Source: Nitratireductor mangrovi (GTDB lineage Bacteria; Pseudomonadota; Alphaproteobacteria; Rhizobiales; Rhizobiaceae). Taken from it: 64,000 nt of DNA. The stretch covers positions 2,666,001-2,730,000 of the forward strand of contig NZ_CP042301.2 of the NCBI RefSeq assembly GCF_007922615.2, read 5' to 3'. How positions within the stretch are numbered: the stretch's first letter is position 1; every line of letters begins with the position of its first letter. The notes under the pieces are model-generated. The model was not told the origin of the DNA and made no database searches. It saw nothing but the letters and a program-made list of their open reading frames with translations. Position numbers and translations under genes: made by a program. Below, one piece after another: positions 17,100-25,984 of this stretch.

Positions 17100-17790
17100 T
17101 CAGCGAACGTCCGCTGACGTCACCGCATGAACAAGCCTGAAAGCCGCATCGCAGTGAAGTTCGCTGGCACCACACCTGCGAAGCATCCCAAGGGCAAGAT
17201 GGGTGGTGCAAGCCTCCTCAAGGGCTTCGACGTCATGCCCCGACAACAGAAATACCCAGTCAGCCGTGGCATCGCCGCCGCGAATCCGTTGCTCGGTTGT
17301 CTCGGCGGCGCTCGGTGTGTCGGTTTTCAGGAGATGGGCCCCGGTCAAACCCGTCCTTTCCGGCAACAGGGAAACGAGACCGCACAGGAAGCTCTCCAGT
17401 CCGCTCTCCGCGCCGGGGCCGGGGGACAGCCGGATGGTCTTCATGAATGGCGCGATCCCGCCGCCGTTTGCTCGCGGCGACGCGGCATTGGCTGCGGGTC
17501 ATGCCGCGATGGAGGGGCATCATCTTGGTTGATCAGGGTGTGGGATTGTTCAGTCGGGCCCGATAGGCATCCGACGTCAAGATCGCATAGGTGGCCAATT
17601 CGTAGATAACGAAAAACGCGCCGCTGTTCTCCTGTCGCCAACGCGAGCCTCTGTTGAAGCCCGGTATGCTCAAGCGTTCCGGCAGATGCTCTCTCGAATG
17701 CCATTCATGGAACTCAGCCAGGTGAGCGTCGTCCACGCTCCACCACATTGCGATGGCCGCATCGCCGAGCAGCTTCAAGCCCTCCTCCAC
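17100..17790 (-). pseudogene. Broken gene for a DUF4286-like protein (nonsense codon plus frameshift)
   Basis: The first part (17790 to 17533) encodes MEEGLKLLGDAAIAMWW, EFHEWHSREHLPERLSIPG and ends RLNNPTP at an in-frame TGA. The same frame continues STKMMPLHRGMTRSQCRVAAS, as homologous proteins would after a tryptophan, so the TGA probably replaces TGG. At about 17467 the frame shifts by one base in an AAAC run. The remainder (from about 17465 to 17100) continues NGGGIAPF, MKTIRLSPGPGAESGL, QRIRGGDATADWVFLLSGHD. Restoring both lesions gives about 230 residues. The family recalled is a ferredoxin-like dimeric domain of unknown function; that name is from memory. A stem (CGTCAGCG / CGCTGACG, 17098-17119) covers the stop. 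Confidence 0.8.
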
Positions 17791-17824
17791 AAACTCTCAA
17801 GAGCATGGCCTCGACCGGAGACGA

Positions 17825-18511
17825 CTACCGTATCGTACCCTTGGAGAGGGCGTGCTCGACCCCGCCTTCGACATGCCTGACCAGCACGTCCCGGGCACGC
17901 GCCGCGTCCCGATCCAGCGCGCAATCATGCATGATCTTGTGTTCCTCGGCCGCGATGTCACCGCGGAAAGAAAGGGCAATCATCTGATAGCGAAGATATT
18001 TGTCGAACACGCCGGCATGGGTCTCGATGAGGACCGTCGAACCGCAGGCAGAAATCAGTGCCTGATGAAACTCCCAATCATAGCGCTTCCAGAGCTCGGT
18101 TTCGCTGCGATCACCATCGTGCATGCGCCGTTCCATCGTCGCAAGCTTGTGGTAAGCGGCAACAACTCGCCCCTCCCATTCCATGTCGCCGGCCGCGAAC
18201 GACTGCTTGAGAGCATGCCCCTCAAGCAGCAGCCGCAACGCCGCGATCTCGCGCAAATTCTCGACCGAGACCGGCGCGACCTCGAACCCTCTCTGGCCCT
18301 CCGCCACGACAAGGCTTTCGGATGCCAGACGATTCAGGGTTTCGCGCAAGGTGCTGATGCTCGCGCCATAGGCATCGCGCAGGCGCTCGAGCTTCAGCTT
18401 CTGACCGGGTGCGAGGCGGCCGAAGATGATGTCCGACCTGATCCGACGGTAGGCATTTTCTCCGATTGTCGGGACCGGAGCGGCGGAAGGCAGCGAGACA
18501 TCGTGCTTCAT
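17825..18511 (-). CDS. GntR-family regulator with FCD domain (paralogue 1)
   Basis: A 228-residue regulator: winged helix at about 18-85 (ENAYRRIRSDIIFGRLAPGQKL, GASISTLRETLNRLASESLV) and an FCD effector domain with metal-ligand-type residues (DWEFHQALISACGS, HKIMHDCALDRD). It is closely similar along its length to the next gene, an evident tandem duplication. Likely ligand is quinate, shikimate or a pathway intermediate; inferred from location beside the catabolic genes. Confidence 0.9.
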   Translation of the reverse strand: MKHDVSLPSAAPVPTIGENAYRRIRSDIIFGRLAPGQKLKLERLRDAYGASISTLRETLNRLASESLVVAEGQRGFEVAPVSVENLREIAALRLLLEGHALKQSFAAGDMEWEGRVVAAYHKLATMERRMHDGDRSETELWKRYDWEFHQALISACGSTVLIETHAGVFDKYLRYQMIALSFRGDIAAEEHKIMHDCALDRDAARARDVLVRHVEGGVEHALSKGTIR

Positions 18512-18517
18512 ACGATC

Positions 18518-18530
18518 CTGATAATATCAG
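18518..18530. promoter_or_regulatory. Candidate operator between the two GntR genes
   Basis: CTGATAATATCAG is a perfect odd-length palindrome (CTGATA-A-TATCAG) seven bases upstream of the paralogue 1 start. Its form suits a GntR dimer; no experimental basis. Confidence 0.45.
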
Positions 18531-18554
18531 ATCGGCAACCCCGCAACCTTTCGG

Positions 18555-19229
18555 TCACGTCACCAGCAATCCGTGCCGGACGGTATGCTCGACGCACGCG
18601 CCAATGTGCCGGCCGAGCACCTGTGAGGCCTGCGCGTGATCGCGTTCGAGAGCAAATTCGAGCAACTGCCGATGTTCCCCCGAGGCTTCGCCGCCGCGAT
18701 AGATCACCGCGATGATCTGATAGCGCAGATAATGATCGAATATCTGCCGATGGGCCGCCATCAGTTCGACCGAGCCACAGGCCGATATCAGCGCGGCATG
18801 GAACTCCCGATCGTAGCGCTTCCAGTCCTCGGTGCCAGAGCGGTCGCCGCTTTCCATTCGTACTTCCATGCGCGCCAGCTTGTGGTGTGCCGCGAGCACC
18901 CGGCTCTCCCACTCCACGTCGCCGCGCTCGAACGATTCCCGCATGGCGTGGCTTTCGAGGAGTTCGCGCAGGGCCGCCACCTCCCTGAAATGGTCCTGTG
19001 AAACAGGCGCAACCTCGAACCCGCGCTGCCCTTCCGCCAGTACCAGTCGCTCGGACGAAAGCCGGTTGAGTGTCTCGCGAAGCGTGCTGACGCTCGCCCG
19101 ATAGGGCGCGCGCAGCCGCTCCAGCTTCAGCCGGGCCCCCGGCTGAAGCTTCCCGAAAATGATGTCGTGGCGGATGGCGCGATAGGCGGCTTCGCCAGCG
19201 GTGTCCAAGGCAGAGCTGAGATCGGTCAT
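18555..19229 (-). CDS. GntR-family regulator with FCD domain (paralogue 2)
   Basis: A 224-residue regulator with the same layout as paralogue 1: winged helix (AAYRAIRHDIIFGKLQPGARLK, ASVSTLRETLNRLSSERLVLA) and FCD domain (YDREFHAALISACGS, EHRQLLEFALERDH). The two share long runs such as LRETLNRL, AEGQRGFEVAPVS and HDIIFG/SDIIFG. It is divergent from the TRAP transporter operon and probably regulates it. Confidence 0.9.
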   Translation of the reverse strand: MTDLSSALDTAGEAAYRAIRHDIIFGKLQPGARLKLERLRAPYRASVSTLRETLNRLSSERLVLAEGQRGFEVAPVSQDHFREVAALRELLESHAMRESFERGDVEWESRVLAAHHKLARMEVRMESGDRSGTEDWKRYDREFHAALISACGSVELMAAHRQIFDHYLRYQIIAVIYRGGEASGEHRQLLEFALERDHAQASQVLGRHIGACVEHTVRHGLLVT

Positions 19230-19314
19230 GGTGGCGTTCCCGTTCTCACCTTCATCGCAGGTCAGCCTTGAAGCGGCAATCCGCTTGCGTTCCTCCGGCG
19301 AATGACATATTCAG

Positions 19315-19329
19315 AAATCTATGAGATTT
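19315..19329. promoter_or_regulatory. Inverted repeat between GntR paralogue 2 and the TRAP operon
   Basis: AAATCTATGAGATTT has perfect 6-bp arms around ATG. TTGATCAA (19343-19350), a second palindrome, lies close by. Either could be the GntR operator for this divergent intergenic region; no clear promoter was identified. Confidence 0.45.
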
Positions 19330-19432
19330 TTGATAATGCCTATTGATCAAGAAACTGTCTAGTGGCAAGACTTGGGCCACGACGGTCCGCCTGCCGGGAG
19401 GCCGTTGCCACAATGGCCTGGGAGGATTAGCC

Positions 19433-20419
19433 ATGATCGAATTCACGAGACGAACGCTGGTAGCGGCGGGCTCCGCCCTTGCGCTCACTGCCTTTGCCAC
19501 GGTAGCCACCGCGCAGGAGAAGATCGGGCTGCGCTTTTCGGCCGTGTTCTCGGAACAGGACATCCGCGCCGAGATGATGAAGAGGTTCGCCGAAGCGATC
19601 GGCGAGGATTTCGACTATCAGGGCTACTACGGCGGCACACTGTTCAAGCAGGGAACAGAACTGGTCGCGCTGCAACGCGGCAATCTGGAGATGGGCAACA
19701 TCGCCCCACAGGACATGTCCAACCAGATTCCGGCCTGGTCAGTGCTGACCTCGGCCTATCTGTTCCGTGACGCCGATCATCTGCGCACCTTCTTCGAGAG
19801 CGATGCAGGCAAGGAAATGACGCAGATGGTCGAGGACCAGCTCGGCGTGAAGATCCTGGGTCCCACCTATTTCGGCTCGCGCCAGGTTGGTCTGAATCTC
19901 GACAAGAAGATCAGCACGCCTGCCGACATGGCCGGCGTCAAGCTCAGGATGCCGGGCGGCGACGCATGGCAATTCCTGGGCTCCGCGCTTGGCGCGAACC
20001 CCGTGCCGATGGCCTATGCCGAGGTTTACACGGGACTGCAGACCGGCGCGATCGACGGGCAGGACAATCCGCTCCCGAACGTCCAGAACATGAAATTCTA
20101 CGAGGTGATGAAGCAGATCGTGCTGACCTCCCATCTGGTCGGTTACGATCTCCTGACCATCTCGCTGGATGCCTGGAACAAGCTGACGCCCGAACAGCAG
20201 GAGAAAGTCCAGGCCGCGGCCGACTCCGCCATCGAATGGAGCACTGCCGAGCATCTCAAGCGTGAGGAGGAACTGGCTTCGTTCATGAAGGAACAGGGAT
20301 TGGAACTCTACAAGCCGGACGTGGACGCCTTCCGCGCGCATGCCCAGAAGATGTATCTTGAATCGGACCTGGCCAAGGACTGGCCGGACGGCATGGTCGA
20401 TCGCATCAACGCGCTCTGA
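19433..20419 (+). CDS. dctP: TRAP transporter substrate-binding protein DctP
   Basis: A 328-residue periplasmic receptor: signal peptide MIEFTRRTLVAAGSALALTA...ATA, then the DctP fold with the conserved arginine region GVKLRMPGGDAW and AYAEVYTGLQTGAIDGQDNP, the hallmark of the family. GGAGGATTAGCC before the ATG at 19433 fixes the start; the longer frame is rejected. Operon order DctP, DctQ, DctM, 3-dehydroquinase points to quinate or shikimate as cargo. Confidence 0.92.
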   Translation: MIEFTRRTLVAAGSALALTAFATVATAQEKIGLRFSAVFSEQDIRAEMMKRFAEAIGEDFDYQGYYGGTLFKQGTELVALQRGNLEMGNIAPQDMSNQIPAWSVLTSAYLFRDADHLRTFFESDAGKEMTQMVEDQLGVKILGPTYFGSRQVGLNLDKKISTPADMAGVKLRMPGGDAWQFLGSALGANPVPMAYAEVYTGLQTGAIDGQDNPLPNVQNMKFYEVMKQIVLTSHLVGYDLLTISLDAWNKLTPEQQEKVQAAADSAIEWSTAEHLKREEELASFMKEQGLELYKPDVDAFRAHAQKMYLESDLAKDWPDGMVDRINAL

Positions 20420-20515
20420 TCCTCGCCTGAACGATCCGCGGCCCGCTTCAAGCCGGCGGGCCGCGCCAACCTGAAGCGCGGCCCATGCCGCGCGGCATCC
20501 GGCTCGGAGGTCGCA

Positions 20516-21028
20516 ATGCCGCTCGCTCGCATCGGGCAGTTTCTCTATCGGCGCGCCGAGAACGTCCTGGCCATACTGCTGGTCGTGATGTTCCTCGCCT
20601 TCATGGCGCAGATCATCTTCCGCTACTTTCTTAACTTCCCCATCGGCTGGACCTCGGAACTAACCGTCATCACCTGGCTGTGGCTGGTTCTCTGGGGGGC
20701 GGCCTTCGTCCTGCGCGAGGACGAGGAAATACGGTTCGATCTCATCTACGGGGCGGTGGGCCCGGGCGTTCGCAGGGCGATGACGATCGTTTTCTCCGTA
20801 GTGCTGCTTGTCATCTACCTTTTTTCGTATCCGGCCGTCCTCGACTACGTGACCTTCATGAAGGTGCAGGCGACCGCCTACATGAAGATCCGGTTCGATC
20901 TGCTGTTTTCCATCTACCTTTTCTTCGCCGCGGCGGTGATCGTGCGCTACGCTTGGCTGCTGTGGGGCGCGATCCGAAGCCGCAATCCGCGCCGGCGCGA
21001 TCCGGAGCATGCGGGCTCCAGCCTATGA
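20516..21028 (+). CDS. dctQ: TRAP transporter small permease DctQ
   Basis: A 170-residue four-helix membrane subunit with the family feature NFPIGWTSELTVITWLWLVLWGAAF in its second helix region and a basic C-terminus. CGGAGG precedes the ATG. It joins DctM to form the sodium-coupled transporter. Confidence 0.9.
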   Translation: MPLARIGQFLYRRAENVLAILLVVMFLAFMAQIIFRYFLNFPIGWTSELTVITWLWLVLWGAAFVLREDEEIRFDLIYGAVGPGVRRAMTIVFSVVLLVIYLFSYPAVLDYVTFMKVQATAYMKIRFDLLFSIYLFFAAAVIVRYAWLLWGAIRSRNPRRRDPEHAGSSL

Positions 21029-22326
21029 GCCTCGCCGACCCGTTCGCACTCTGCCTGGTCACCATCATAGCGCTCAGCCTGCTGGGCCTGCCGATCGGGC
21101 ACGCGATGATCGCGGGTTCGATCGCCTATCTCTATCTGGCCGGCCTCGACATGGGCACGGCCGCCGAACAGCTGCTCAACGGCATGTACACAAGCTACAT
21201 CCTATTGGCGGTCCCGCTGTTCATCCTGTCCGCCGAGATCATGAACACCGGCTCCATGACCGAGCGCCTCCTGCGCTTCTGCAATACGCTGGTCGGCCGG
21301 TTTCGCGGCGGCCTGGCGCTGGTCAACGTGGTACAGTCGATCATCTTCGCCGGCATGTCGGGTTCGGCGATCGCCGATGCGGCCGGCGTCGGCAAGATGA
21401 TGCAGAAAATGATGACCCATGGCGGCCGCTATCCGGCAAGCTTCGCCGCTGCCCTCACCGCAGCAACCGCGGTCATCGGGCCAATCATCCCGCCCTCCAT
21501 CCCCGTGGTGCTCTACGCGCTCGTGTCCGACGCGTCGATCGGCTACCTGTTCCTCGGCGGCATGGTGCCGGGCCTGCTGATGGGCCTTTTGCAGATGGTC
21601 CTGGTTGTCTGGCGGGCGCGGCGCCGCAATTTCCCGGTCGAGGACCCGGTTCCGCTGCGGCAAATCCCGGGCATCACCATCCGCGCCTTTCCCGCCTTGA
21701 TGATGCCGGTGGTGCTGTTGGGCGGCATCTATTCGGGTTTCACCACGCCGACGGAAGCCGCCGCGATCGCGGCCGCCTACGCCTTCCTGATCTCGGCCCT
21801 GCTCTATCGCACGGTCACGTTTCGCAGCACCTACCAGACACTTCTGTCCAGCGCGCGGACTACCGCGTCAATCGGCATGCTGATCGCCGGCGCGCTCGTC
21901 TTCAACTACGTGGTCACGGTCGAAAACATCCCGCGCACGCTGAGCGCTTTCCTGCAGGGTTTCGACCTGACGCCGACGATGTTCCTGATCATCGTCAACA
22001 TCCTGCTGCTGGTGCTCGGATGCCTGCTCGAGGGTACCACCATCATCCTGATCGTCATTCCGGTGCTGATCCCCACCGCCCAGGCCCTCGGGGTCGACCT
22101 GGTCCATTTCGGCATCGTCTGCGTCGTCAACATCATGATCGGGTTGATCACGCCGCCCTATGGTCTGCTTTTGTTCATCATGACGAACATCGGCCAGGTG
22201 TCGCTGCGCGCGCTCGTGCGCGACATCCTGCCCTTCCTCTACGCGATGCTCGCCTCACTCGCCTTGATCACCTTCTTTCCCGATCTCGTTCTCTTCCTGC
22301 CCCGCATGCTGGGATACCAAGGCTGA
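21025..22326 (+). CDS. dctM: TRAP transporter large permease DctM
   Basis: A 433-residue permease of the ion-transporter superfamily with many helices and conserved stretches FAGMSGSAIADAAGVG, IIPPSIPVVLYALVS and GLITPPYGLLLF. The ATG overlaps the DctQ stop (ATGA). A longer open frame starts inside dctQ and is rejected. Confidence 0.93.
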   Translation: MSLADPFALCLVTIIALSLLGLPIGHAMIAGSIAYLYLAGLDMGTAAEQLLNGMYTSYILLAVPLFILSAEIMNTGSMTERLLRFCNTLVGRFRGGLALVNVVQSIIFAGMSGSAIADAAGVGKMMQKMMTHGGRYPASFAAALTAATAVIGPIIPPSIPVVLYALVSDASIGYLFLGGMVPGLLMGLLQMVLVVWRARRRNFPVEDPVPLRQIPGITIRAFPALMMPVVLLGGIYSGFTTPTEAAAIAAAYAFLISALLYRTVTFRSTYQTLLSSARTTASIGMLIAGALVFNYVVTVENIPRTLSAFLQGFDLTPTMFLIIVNILLLVLGCLLEGTTIILIVIPVLIPTAQALGVDLVHFGIVCVVNIMIGLITPPYGLLLFIMTNIGQVSLRALVRDILPFLYAMLASLALITFFPDLVLFLPRMLGYQG

Positions 22327-22332
22327 CTGTCA

Positions 22333-22773
22333 ATGACCGCACCGATTTACGTCATCAACGGCCCCAACCTGAACCGCCTCGGAACGCGCGAACCCGAAAT
22401 CTACGGTCGAACGACGCTGGCCGAAGTGGAAAATATCTGCCGGGAAGCGGCCGGCGAGACGCCGTTGGAATTCAGGCAATCGAACCGCGAATATGAAATC
22501 ATCGAATGGATCCACGAGGCAATCGATCGCCCGGCGGTCGGCATCGTCATCAATCCGGCCGCGTTCACCTTTACCTCGATCGCCATCCTCGACGCACTGA
22601 AGATGTTTCCCGGCCCGATCATCGAACTGCACATCTCGAACATCCACCGACGCGAAGAAATCTACCACCGTTCGCTGGTATCGAAGGTCGCTACGGCAGT
22701 GATCGCGGGACTTGGCCCGCGCGGCTATTTGCTGGCGGTTGGAGCGATGAACGAGTGGGTTCCAGCGAATTAG
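22333..22773 (+). CDS. aroQ: Type II 3-dehydroquinate dehydratase
   Basis: A 146-residue cytoplasmic enzyme interconverting 3-dehydroquinate and 3-dehydroshikimate. Seen motifs: [18 protein letters not shown] (flexible lid with catalytic arginine and tyrosine), [32 protein letters not shown] and [17 protein letters not shown] (catalytic histidine). Asparagine-proline-alanine is followed by alanine-phenylalanine rather than the common GAYTH, a small variation in the catalytic histidine segment. Last gene of the TRAP operon, so probably the catabolic isozyme. Confidence 0.9.
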   Translation: MTAPIYVINGPNLNRLGTREPEIYGRTTLAEVENICREAAGETPLEFRQSNREYEIIEWIHEAIDRPAVGIVINPAAFTFTSIAILDALKMFPGPIIELHISNIHRREEIYHRSLVSKVATAVIAGLGPRGYLLAVGAMNEWVPAN

Positions 22774-23163
22774 CCTTCGGGCGAATCGCGCGGCGCATTC
22801 AGTTGGACGTCGCTGTTGGTGCTGATCGATGGCATGAGGATAGGTTGCCGATCAGAAAGTGCTGTTGCGGGGCCGCTAAGAGAATCTCTGCTTTTCGGCC
22901 ACCACCCGGACCAAACACGGGACATGGGAATGGGGCGCCAGCGTGCCGACCCAACGAGTGTCAGGTTCAGAGTTTGGCGAACATCGACTAGGTGAAGCGA
23001 ATATCGGCTCCCTGCGAACGACTGCTGTCTGAGCAAAGCGAAATTCCGCGAACTTCAGATTTGGGCGCGCAAACCCGCCAGCAGGAGCTTGCCCGGAGAG
23101 GGGCCGATAGGAGACGGTCCGGTCCCGGAGTGGCCGGTCTGAAAGCCCGGCCACGCTCCGCGA
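22774..23163. other. Gene-poor region between aroQ and trpA
   Basis: No credible coding frame: the short open frames on both strands show no recognisable protein. Apart from the terminator-like hairpin beside trpA I see nothing definite. It could hold decayed coding sequence. Confidence 0.5.
23126..23160 (-). terminator. Hairpin downstream of trpA
   Basis: CGGAG plus TGGCCGG pairs with CCGGCCA plus CTCCG around a loop, with a two-base bulge. It begins three bases after the trpA stop and lacks a T tract on the minus strand. Confidence 0.5.
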
Positions 23164-23955
23164 TCACGGCTCCGTCAGGCCACCGACATAGGCGACGACG
23201 CGCGAAACAGCGCTGGCGGGCTCGCCCTCGATCGTCCTGACCAGTTCGGTCCCGATCGCCACGCCGTCGGCCATACCGCCGAATGTGATGACATCGCCTC
23301 GGGTCTTGATGCCAAATCCGATGCAGATCGGCAAAGGGGTGATCGAGCGCAGCCGCTCGGCAAAGGCGCTGACTTGCGAAGGGTCGGGGGCAGTCAGTCC
23401 CGTGGTTCCGTTGGTCGAAACGCAATAGACGAAGCCGCTCGCATTGGCCAAGGAATGTCGTAACCTCGCGTCATCGCCATTGCGGGTCACCATGCGGATG
23501 AAGTTGATGCCGGCCTTGAGGGCCGGGATGCAGAGTTCGGCGTCCATTTCCGGCGGAAGATCGACGATGATGAGGCCGTCGATGCCGGCCGCCTTGGCGT
23601 CGGTCAGGAAACGCTCGACGCCATAGATGTAGATCGGGTTGTAATAGCCCATCATCACGATCGGCGTCTCGTCGTCATCTTCGCGAAAGCTCGTCGCCAT
23701 TTGAAGCGTCTTCTTCAGCGTCTGCCCGCCCTTGAGCGCGCGCAGGCCCGCCGCCTGGATCGCCGGCCCGTCGGCCATCGGGTCGGAGAACGGCATGCCG
23801 AGCTCGATGATGTCGCTGCCCGCGCCCGGCAGCGCCTTCATGATCGACAGCGAGGTCTCGTAGTCGGGATCGCCGCCCATGAAATAGGTGACGAGCGCCG
23901 GGCGTCCCTCGGCCTTCAGCTTCGCCAGGCGGCGGTCGATGCGGGTCTCGGTCAT
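23164..23955 (-). CDS. trpA: Tryptophan synthase alpha subunit
   Basis: A 263-residue TIM barrel that cleaves indole-3-glycerol phosphate. The catalytic glutamate is in [16 protein letters not shown] and the aspartate follows in the same run. The loop 6 region reads [11 protein letters not shown], keeping the tyrosine and threonine needed but diverging from the usual YYVSxTGVTG; the segment [15 protein letters not shown] is also unlike the normal ATPTTD. The start at 23955 has GAAGGAAA upstream and overlaps the cutA stop. Activity is likely but this copy is more divergent than TrpB. Confidence 0.93.
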   Translation of the reverse strand: MTETRIDRRLAKLKAEGRPALVTYFMGGDPDYETSLSIMKALPGAGSDIIELGMPFSDPMADGPAIQAAGLRALKGGQTLKKTLQMATSFREDDDETPIVMMGYYNPIYIYGVERFLTDAKAAGIDGLIIVDLPPEMDAELCIPALKAGINFIRMVTRNGDDARLRHSLANASGFVYCVSTNGTTGLTAPDPSQVSAFAERLRSITPLPICIGFGIKTRGDVITFGGMADGVAIGTELVRTIEGEPASAVSRVVAYVGGLTEP

Positions 23956-24275
23956 GCGTTTCCTTCTGCCGTGGTCTCGGCCGCGATCCATTGTTCGAAA
24001 GCCGGGTTTGCGCCGACATTCATGTGGCGGATGATGGCCGGCGTGTCATAGGGATGATGTTCGGCGATGAACGCCTCCAGCGCCTCGGCGCGCTCCGCGC
24101 CGGTCTTGAAGATCGCCAGCGTCTCGGCCTCGTCGGCGATCTGGCCGTCCCACCAGAACAGCGAACGCACGCCCTCGACGATGTTGGCGCAGGCCGCAAG
24201 TCGCGCCTCGAGGACGGCGCGCGCCAGCCTGGCCGCCTCTTCGGCGCTGGCGAACGTCACGTGGACCTCGATCAT
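23952..24275 (-). CDS. cutA: Divalent-cation tolerance protein CutA
   Basis: A 107-residue CutA1 homologue, a small trimeric cytoplasmic protein. Seen features: [14 protein letters not shown] with the conserved cysteine, [15 protein letters not shown], and [12 protein letters not shown]. It lies inside the trp operon (upstream gene of unknown function, downstream trpA, overlapping by ATGA), which is unusual placement. Its role in metal tolerance is from the family; in trp synthesis no role is known. Confidence 0.93.
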   Translation of the reverse strand: MIEVHVTFASAEEAARLARAVLEARLAACANIVEGVRSLFWWDGQIADEAETLAIFKTGAERAEALEAFIAEHHPYDTPAIIRHMNVGANPAFEQWIAAETTAEGNA

Positions 24276-24284
24276 CGCCGTACC

Positions 24285-24524
24285 TCACTCGGCATGTTCG
24301 CGCACCTCGATGGTGACCGCGAAGGCGTAGAAGCCGTCGCGCTCGATACGGCTGCGCGCCATGCCGGCGTCAAACGCGATGCGCGGCTCGTTGTCGTCCT
24401 CGATCCGCGTCATGAAGGCGAGGTTGCGGCTTTCGCGGATGCCTTGCGGGTTCTCGCGCGCATCATCGGTGCGGATCGCCACGTAATGATGCGGATTGTG
24501 TCTGGATCGGTAGATTTCGAACAT
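24285..24524 (-). CDS. Small hypothetical protein between trpB and cutA
   Basis: A 79-residue cytoplasmic protein (MFEIYRSRHNPHHYVAIRTD..., ending VTIEVREHAE) with no signal or membrane segment. I do not recognise the family. Its operon position and length, plus GGAGG about six bases before the ATG, make it a real gene rather than a chance frame. Confidence 0.65.
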   Translation of the reverse strand: MFEIYRSRHNPHHYVAIRTDDARENPQGIRESRNLAFMTRIEDDNEPRIAFDAGMARSRIERDGFYAFAVTIEVREHAE

Positions 24525-24560
24525 GCGTCCACCTCCCGGATGGCTTGCCTCGAAACGTGC

Positions 24561-25781
24561 CTAGAGCTCCATGCCCAGCATTTTGCCGACGGTGAAGATG
24601 TCCTTGTCGCCGCGGCCGCACAGGTTCATGACGATGATCTGATCCTTGCCCATCCTCGGCGCCCGCTTGACCACCTCGGCCAGCGCATGGGCCGGCTCGA
24701 GCGCCGGGATGATGCCCTCGACCCGGGTCAAGAGCTGGAACGCCTCCAGCGCCTCGTCATCCATGATCGGCACATATTCGACCCGGCCCGCTTCCTTCAG
24801 CCACGAGTGTTCCGGCCCGATGCCGGGATAGTCGAGACCTGCCGAGATCGAATGCCCGTCCTTGATCTGGCCGTCGCCGTCCTGGAGCAGATAGGTGCGG
24901 TTGCCGTGCAGCACGCCGGGCCGGCCGGCCGTCAGCGAGGCGCAATGCTCGTCGCCGGAAAGCCCCTTGCCGCCGGCCTCCACGCCGACGATCGCGACCT
25001 CGCGGTCGTCGAGGAAGGGATGGAAGAGCCCGATCGCGTTGGAGCCGCCGCCGACGGCGGCCACCAGCAGGTCCGGCAGCCGGCCCTCGGCCTCCATCAG
25101 CTGCTCCCGGGTCTCGCGCCCGATCACCGACTGGAACTCGCGCACCAGCTCCGGATAGGGATGCGGGCCCGCCGCCGTGCCGATCAGGTAATAGGTGTCC
25201 TCGACATTGGTCACCCAGTCCCTCAGCGCCTCGTTCATGGCGTCCTTGAGCGTGCCATGGCCCGACGATACCGGCCGCACCTCCGCGCCGAGCAGCTTCA
25301 TGCGGAAGACGTTCGGTGCCTGCCGCTCGACGTCGGTCGCCCCCATATAGACCACGCAGGGCAGGCCGAAGCGCGCCGCCACCGTCGCCGTCGCCACGCC
25401 GTGCTGGCCGGCACCCGTCTCGGCGATGATGCGGGTCTTGCCCATGCGCCTGGCGAGCAGGATCTGGCCGAGGCAGTTGTTGATCTTGTGCGAGCCGGTG
25501 TGGTTCAGCTCGTCGCGCTTGAAATAGATCTTGGCCCCGCCGAGCTTCCCGGTCAGCCGCTCGGCGAAATAGAGCGGCGACGGCCGTCCGGTATAATGCC
25601 GGCCCAGATGTTCGAGTTCGGCCTGGAACGCATCATCCTTGCGCGCGGCGTCCCAGTGCGCCTGCAGATCCAGGATCAGCGGCATCAGGGTCTCGGCGAC
25701 AAACCGACCCCCGAAAATCCCGAACATCCCGCTCTCGTCAGGTCCAAAACGGAACGAGTTCGGATCTGGGTTGCGTGACAT
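24561..25781 (-). CDS. trpB: Tryptophan synthase beta subunit
   Basis: A 406-residue PLP enzyme condensing indole and serine. The PLP lysine is in [13 protein letters not shown]; the phosphate loop GGGSNAIG and substrate loop AETGAGQHG are intact, as is GRGDKD near the C-terminus. The order trpB, unknown, cutA, trpA lacks trpF upstream and accD-folC downstream, the usual alphaproteobacterial neighbours. The cluster is divergent from an AraC gene. Confidence 0.96.
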   Translation of the reverse strand: MSRNPDPNSFRFGPDESGMFGIFGGRFVAETLMPLILDLQAHWDAARKDDAFQAELEHLGRHYTGRPSPLYFAERLTGKLGGAKIYFKRDELNHTGSHKINNCLGQILLARRMGKTRIIAETGAGQHGVATATVAARFGLPCVVYMGATDVERQAPNVFRMKLLGAEVRPVSSGHGTLKDAMNEALRDWVTNVEDTYYLIGTAAGPHPYPELVREFQSVIGRETREQLMEAEGRLPDLLVAAVGGGSNAIGLFHPFLDDREVAIVGVEAGGKGLSGDEHCASLTAGRPGVLHGNRTYLLQDGDGQIKDGHSISAGLDYPGIGPEHSWLKEAGRVEYVPIMDDEALEAFQLLTRVEGIIPALEPAHALAEVVKRAPRMGKDQIIVMNLCGRGDKDIFTVGKMLGMEL

Positions 25782-25984
25782 GTTTTGTGCTCCCGACGGT
25801 TGACCGAACCGAATTGGGCTGTATCTGGCGGGAACAAGTCAAACGTCACGACGCACGCCATGCGCAATGGTAACGAACTGATATTCAAGTCAAACTTGGC
25901 GAAGGTCTGGCGGGCGTGCCCCACGCACTTGTTCCCTCCTTCGCCGCAATGGACAGCACCGCGGCCTGCCAATATCGTTGGCCC

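Noticed and set aside
23991..25778. A 595-codon plus-strand open frame opposite trpB and cutA
   Set aside because: It covers strongly conserved trpB motifs on the other strand and shows Arg/His-rich composition without domains.
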